Shown here: in pieces, positions 59,341 to 64,000 of the stretch
How the letters are laid out: each line of letters begins with the position of its first letter
Numbering within the stretch: position 1 is the first letter of the stretch
Assembly (NCBI GenBank): GCA_022559985.1
Contig: JAFJTR010000089.1
Location: 57,726-121,725 of the forward strand
Source of the DNA: Parastagonospora avenae f. sp. tritici 18332-5
Lineage: Eukaryota > Ascomycota > Dothideomycetes > Pleosporales > Phaeosphaeriaceae
Direction of reading: 5' to 3'
Length of the DNA stretch: 64,000 nt
The notes under the pieces: generated by a model
What the model was told of the DNA's origin: nothing
Database searches by the model: none
What the model saw: the letters and a program-made list of their open reading frames with translations, nothing else
Translations under genes and position numbers: made by a program

Positions 59341-60199
59341 CACCCCCTCAGCTTAGATAGACATCTAAGCTAGATAGCTACTTGCAGTGTCTTATAAGGT
59401 AACTAGCTCTAGTCTCTCTTAGAGCTTGTTTAGTAATAGTTCTTAGTAGTGTAGCTTATCTGTGCGTTCTATAAGATTAAGGTAATCGAGGAAGGTGTTC
59501 TATTTATTTCTGGGGAGGGCCTTAGTGAGGCTGTCGGCAGGCATGCTGGCAGAGGGTATATACTTAACTGAGATTGTTCCTCGTTAGACCTCTTGCCGCA
59601 GCTAGTAATTGTGGATATCCACGTGTTAGAGCTTTATTTATAGCTTTAATGTTTCCTTAGTTACTAAGCTAATTGTCTGCGTGTTATTGCAGTGTATCGT
59701 AATAGTCTTCTTTAGTAGATTAATTCTAAGCTTACTAATTAATCTTAAGATAAAGATAGCTTCCTTTGCCACCTGTAATAGAGCAAGGAGCTCTGCCTTA
59801 GTTGTTAAGGTGGTGACGGTGTCTTGCTTGCTAGCTTTCTATGCAATCAGGCCTCTAAATAGTTAAATCGTGTAGCCTTGTAAGCTCTTGCGGTTAGAAG
59901 TGTTGTCAGCGAACGACGCATCGCTCGCGACTTCGAGGTGGAGGCCTCCACCTTGGCGTAGCGCTAGATTCTGTGTACTCATGAGGTAGAGCAGCACTTG
60001 ATCAGCTGCTGCGTGATAGGCTGGTCCTAGATTAAGCATGTAGCGTGCTAGCCTAGAGGTTGCAAACGCTATATCTGGGCGCGTTGTGACTGCTGCAAAC
60101 AGTAATAAGCTAACCTTGCGCTGGTACTTGTTAATTTCTAATAGCGTGGCTAGGCCTGCTTAAGGTTCTAGCTCGATAGAGGACATTAGTGTATCGTGT

Positions 60200-60753
60200 T
60201 AAGTGTCCTTCTTATTAATTAAGCAGCTAATCTTCTTAATATAGGCAGCCTGTAAGAGGAAGAGTGTGTAGTTTCTCCTATTTTAAGTAATTTCTACTCC
60301 TAAGAACCACTTTAAGTCTTCTCCTCCTGTAAGGGTGTACTTTGTTTGTAGATCCTGTATAATAGAAGAAGCTAAGTGTTCTTTGTTCTTAGGGTACTTA
60401 AAGATAATATCATCTACGTAGAAGAAGATAAATACTCTGTCCTTTATCATGCAGCAAGGCTCGTAAGCTACTGCATGTAGGCCTAGTTTAAGGAGTGTGT
60501 TAGTGAATTCCTTCTGCTATAGCAGAGGTGAGATGCGCAGTCTATATAAGGCCTTGTTCAGTTTTAGAGCTGTATTCAGCTTCCTGTAGCCGTCAGGCAT
60601 TCTCATGTAGACCTCTTGATTAATTGTTGTATGCACGAACGCGTTTGTGACGTCGTACTGCTTAAGCTTAAGGTCGCGATCTGCAACGATTGCTATTAGC
60701 AATCTAAATAACTGACTAGCAAGTGTTGCGGCGTAGGTGTCCTGTGCAGACAC
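60200..60753 (-). pseudogene. Copia reverse transcriptase fragment
   Basis: The minus strand of 60517-60753 is open for 78 codons and reads QYDVTNAFVHTTINQEVYM and MPDGYRKL...LNKALYRLR, the start of copia RT. After one stop it continues with the catalytic FYVDDII (near 60415) and YTLTGGEDLKWFLGVEI (near 60320). The active-site YVDD is intact but the gene is broken by stops. Confidence 0.9.
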
Positions 60754-63700
60754 GTTGCGCTGCTAGTCTCCTCGGACTACTAGGCGCGCCTTGCATTTCT
60801 GCAATCTGTGCTGCTAATCAAGCTTATACGTGTATACCCACATGCAGTTAAGGATTTAATGCCCTTCTCGTCTGATCTGCTTAAGTAGTGCTTCTAACTA
60901 AGAAATTATTTTGTAGTAGCTTTAGAGGTGCTCCTGCTTAGCTTTCTTCTACTAATTACTTAATAGGTGACTTTCTATCTCCTTGTGAAACGAAGGAGGT
61001 GGTAGGAGCTGGCTTTTATGTAGGGCAGTTCCCTTTTCTATCAGCCTTTAGAGCTGAGCCTTATTAATGATCTTCTCTTAGTAAATACTAATATTTCCTG
61101 CTTAGGTGCCTGCTATAAAGGCTGCTTGCTAAGGGATTGTTTTTAAATAGCTGTATGTGGGGTATGTTAGCTTTCTCGGCCTTCCTTTAGCTAGGAACGC
61201 TGCTGGTGGCGGAGTTGGAGGTGGTGTTAGATAGATATCTGTAATCTTCCTTCCTTAGTAATATCTAGGTGGATCTGAATTATCTAGTTGCGTGGTTATG
61301 TCTGCAGAGCTGTCATCCTTAAAGAATAATTTAGCTTCTAGATAGTTAATTAGACTTAGTAGTTCTAGCGTCCTTATAAGGGTAGCAATTTCTTTAAGAG
61401 TAGTGTGCATAAGGTTATTATGCAGGTCCTTAGTCTTGCTATTAAACACTGTTTGCTCGTTGAAGGTAACGTTGCGTGTACTGATTACCTTAGCTAAAGA
61501 TAGTATCTAGATGCGATAGATGTTAGAGGATCTGTACCTAACAAGATATCTAATCTATGCTTTTAGATCTAAGCGTTGTAGGCGTGATTTTTCTTAGTGT
61601 GTATTATTAGACATTGCAAAGGCTTTGCACCTATATGCCTTAAGATAACTAAGGTTTAGTTTACAGAGTAAGGTAATTCTGCTATTACTAAAAGCAGTGT
61701 GTGTAAAGAAGATCTTATAGGGTGTCTTCTAGTTATTACTATAGTTTAGTGTTCTGTTGTACAGGTATACTGCAGCTCTTGTGACTTCTGGCCACAGTTC
61801 CTAGGAGAGGTTAGCATCTAGCCTTATTGCTCGTGCTTTCTCCTTGTTTACACCCCCTAAGCGTTTAGCTCTACTGTTCTAGGCTTGTATATCTAGTGCT
61901 GAAGGCTTAATAATAATACCTTTAGTTTTAAGCTATCGTTGTACCTAAGGCTTAATAGTTATAATCTTATTGTCTAATTTAATAACTTTAATAGTAATAT
62001 TAAAGTAGTTCTTTAGAAAGAGAGTAAAGTTAGTAAGCTTAGCAATAATTAAAGCTGCTATACAGTTATCTGTAAAGTAGATATCCTACTAGAGGCCTAA
62101 GAATCTGTCTATAATAAGCATTTGCAACTTCTCCTTAGTAATAGATTATACCTTATAGGAGTAGAAGTCAATAGCTAGTCTCTCTCCTAGTCCTTTAGTG
62201 TTGTTGTTGCGTAGTGCACGTCGTATCTGCCGCTTAGCCTTGGCCTTGCCGTATGCGTTGCACTCGGCTGTAGTAATGCCTTTGATGCGCACCCCCTCAG
62301 CCTGCTGCACGAGGTGTTCGATTGCTGCAGGGCCTGGGTGGCCGAGCCTCTTGTGCCAGGTGACTGCAGAGGCTCTCTGCGTCGCTCGTGCTGTCCTTGA
62401 GCTAGTGTGCGTGTAGAAGGTAGCTTGCGCAGCTGGATTGTATTCTAGGACCTATTAGCTATAGAGTTCAGCGACCTTAACGATGATTAAACTATCTGAT
62501 TTCCTAAGGGTAGTAGGCTCTAGCTAAGTATCCTACTAGATGCTAGACTGCCTAAGCAGGCGGAAGGAGACGAGGTTGCAGAGTAGATTAGGACAGATAG
62601 CCACGTCCTGCAGTGTTATGCTTATTGTCTGTCCTTTGCTACTTAAGTATAGGGTGATTAAGCTATATCCTGTTACCTACACCTTTATGTTTCCTGCCTA
62701 GATAAACTCTCCTTATGCAGATAGCCTAAAGTAGTATATATGTTATAGTATGTTAGTAATATTATAGGTTATGCCTAAGTCTAAGATAAAAGAAAACCTT
62801 AGCAGATAGTCGTGGCTTAAGCTAGCTTAGAAAGCTGCATAGAGATTAGCGCTAATAGTAGCAACCTTCCTGCCCTTAAGTTATTATTCTTCCTCTAGCT
62901 CTTAGATTGTTAGAGTTAGTGTGTGTGACTTCTTAATATAAAGTAAGGTAGGGCTAGAGTGAGAGCGAGCTCGGCTCTAGCCTCTAAGTGCGCTAATTAA
63001 GGTAGTATTATGCTTCTTCTTAAGTGCTACAAGAGATTTAATCTGCTTATTTGCTGTCTACTACTTAGGTGCTTATTTAGTGTTAATATACTAGCAATTA
63101 TTAATGCTGTGCTGTTATTTACAGGTAGGGCATTTAGCTCTTTAAGTTGCATGCTTGTTATGCGCGCATTTTCTTAGATTCTTACTATAATTGCGAGTGT
63201 TATCTTGTTTAGATAGCGCGTTTTCTGCAATAGAAGCGTCCTTCTTAATGCCCTAGGTAGTTACACCACTATTAGCAAGATATAAAGCTTTATCAACTAC
63301 AAAGGCAGCTCTATGCTTAGGCCTAAGTAGATGTGTCGTTATCATGTATTCTCGGAAGCGTTTCATCATCTCCCTCCTAGTTATGCCTGCTTCGTGGCGC
63401 CCTACTTGAAACAGGGCTGTCTATATAGGCACTACCTTTTGCATAGCTAATATAAAGTCCTTTATAATTGCTATAATCTAAGATATCTTAGCTACGCTGT
63501 ATGTCTCTGCCTCAGTAGTAGCTTAATTATATTTAGCTAGCTAGTTGTCCTATGCTAACAGTCGTGTAAGAGGCTTAAGTGCAGCATAGTATCTTGTCCG
63601 TGCTTCCTCTCTTTCCTAATCACTATTAACGCCTGTAGTGTTTTTAAGGTTAGTAATCCACTAGCAGAGTGAGAGGCTTAGTAGGCAGCACGTGCGCTGT

Positions 63701-63901
63701 AGGTGAGGTGTCACGGTTAACTAGATGAAGGCTACTATATGCTGCGTGCTCTTGTTTTCAGCTTAGTAGATCAGCAAAGTATTCCTAAAGTGTCCCTTAA
63801 GCATCTTATATTGCTCTTAGTCCTCCTTAAAGGCCTTTATCCCCTGTGTAGATAGCTTAGAGGCTCGTGTTGCACTTAGTACATTTGCTGCTAGTGTATA
63901 G

Positions 63902-63919
63902 TTTTTTTTTTTTTTTTTT
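63902..63919. repeat. Poly(T) run of 18
   Basis: Eighteen T residues in a row close to the 5' side of the copia Gag relic. They could be a simple-sequence expansion or an assembly-prone homopolymer. The sequence beyond (63920-64000) is not recognisable. Confidence 0.9.
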
Positions 63920-64000
63920 ATATCATTTACATTGTACTATCTATTGCTAGCATACATACAATGAAGCTCATGCAGTCCTAGGGACTATGGAGCGCTGCGC

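Larger units (their letters stand above)
58912..64000 (-). mobile_element. RIP-degraded Ty1/copia LTR retrotransposon, 5' end outside window
   Basis: Minus-strand order, from high to low coordinates, is Gag (about 63.85-63.0 kb, with a CxxC...H...C knuckle near 63.13 kb), GAG-pre-integrase (about 62.4-62.2 kb: RLGHPGPAAIEHLVQQAEGV), integrase (to about 61.4 kb), reverse transcriptase (60.75-60.2 kb) and RNase H (60.2-59.5 kb), then the LTR. Integrase before RT defines the copia superfamily. All parts are interrupted by TAG and TAA, many at places where relatives have Trp or Gln. No 5' LTR is visible before the window ends; an 18-base T run (63902-63919) lies upstream of the Gag start. Confidence 0.88.

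Overview
This is eukaryotic nuclear DNA from a filamentous ascomycete (Pezizomycotina). A dothideomycete, probably Pleosporales-like, fits best, but that placement is inference. The evidence is compact genes with short introns (about 45-65 nt) that use GTRNGT donors and CTAAC/CTGAC branch sites; a metacaspase, an ATG4, and histones H2A and H2B with two introns each; and transposons destroyed by Gln-to-stop and Trp-to-stop changes, the signature of repeat-induced point mutation (RIP). I built the gene models by hand from reading frames, splice signals and intron phase. Every spliced model listed closes in phase.

Layout. At 1-9.4 kb are the 5' part of DNA ligase I, a conserved hypothetical with an RG-rich tail, a very small DnaJ-type cysteine-repeat protein, a mitochondrial LEA-like protein, a secreted type B carboxylesterase with an intron nested inside another intron, and a short BTB protein. 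At 10-19.9 kb are a four-helix membrane protein, a secreted QTG-repeat protein, mitochondrial IF2 and a metacaspase. At 21.7-26.6 kb is a 1586-residue Sec7-PH Arf-GEF. At 29-36 kb are an F-box-like protein, SDS23, a 3'-5' exonuclease and a coiled-coil protein with SUMO-type motifs. At 36.5-41.3 kb is ApsB/Mto1, which attaches gamma-tubulin complexes to microtubule-organising centres.

At 41.9-56.5 kb four head-to-head gene pairs follow one another: RPA34/GRC3 (rRNA synthesis and rRNA processing, start codons 114 bp apart), KGD2/NDUFB9 (mitochondrial energy metabolism), H2A/H2B, and ATG4/SQS1. From 57.2 kb to the end the window is transposon relic: a broken pogo/Fot1-type DDE transposase and, directly beside it, a RIP-mutated Ty1/copia element on the minus strand that keeps one LTR.

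The strongest unusual signals are the nested intron (stwintron) in the carboxylesterase, the paired ACGCGT boxes in the first introns of both histone genes, and the 114-bp promoter shared by a Pol I subunit and the Grc3 rRNA-processing kinase. I found no tRNA, rRNA, CRISPR array or prokaryotic-type system.
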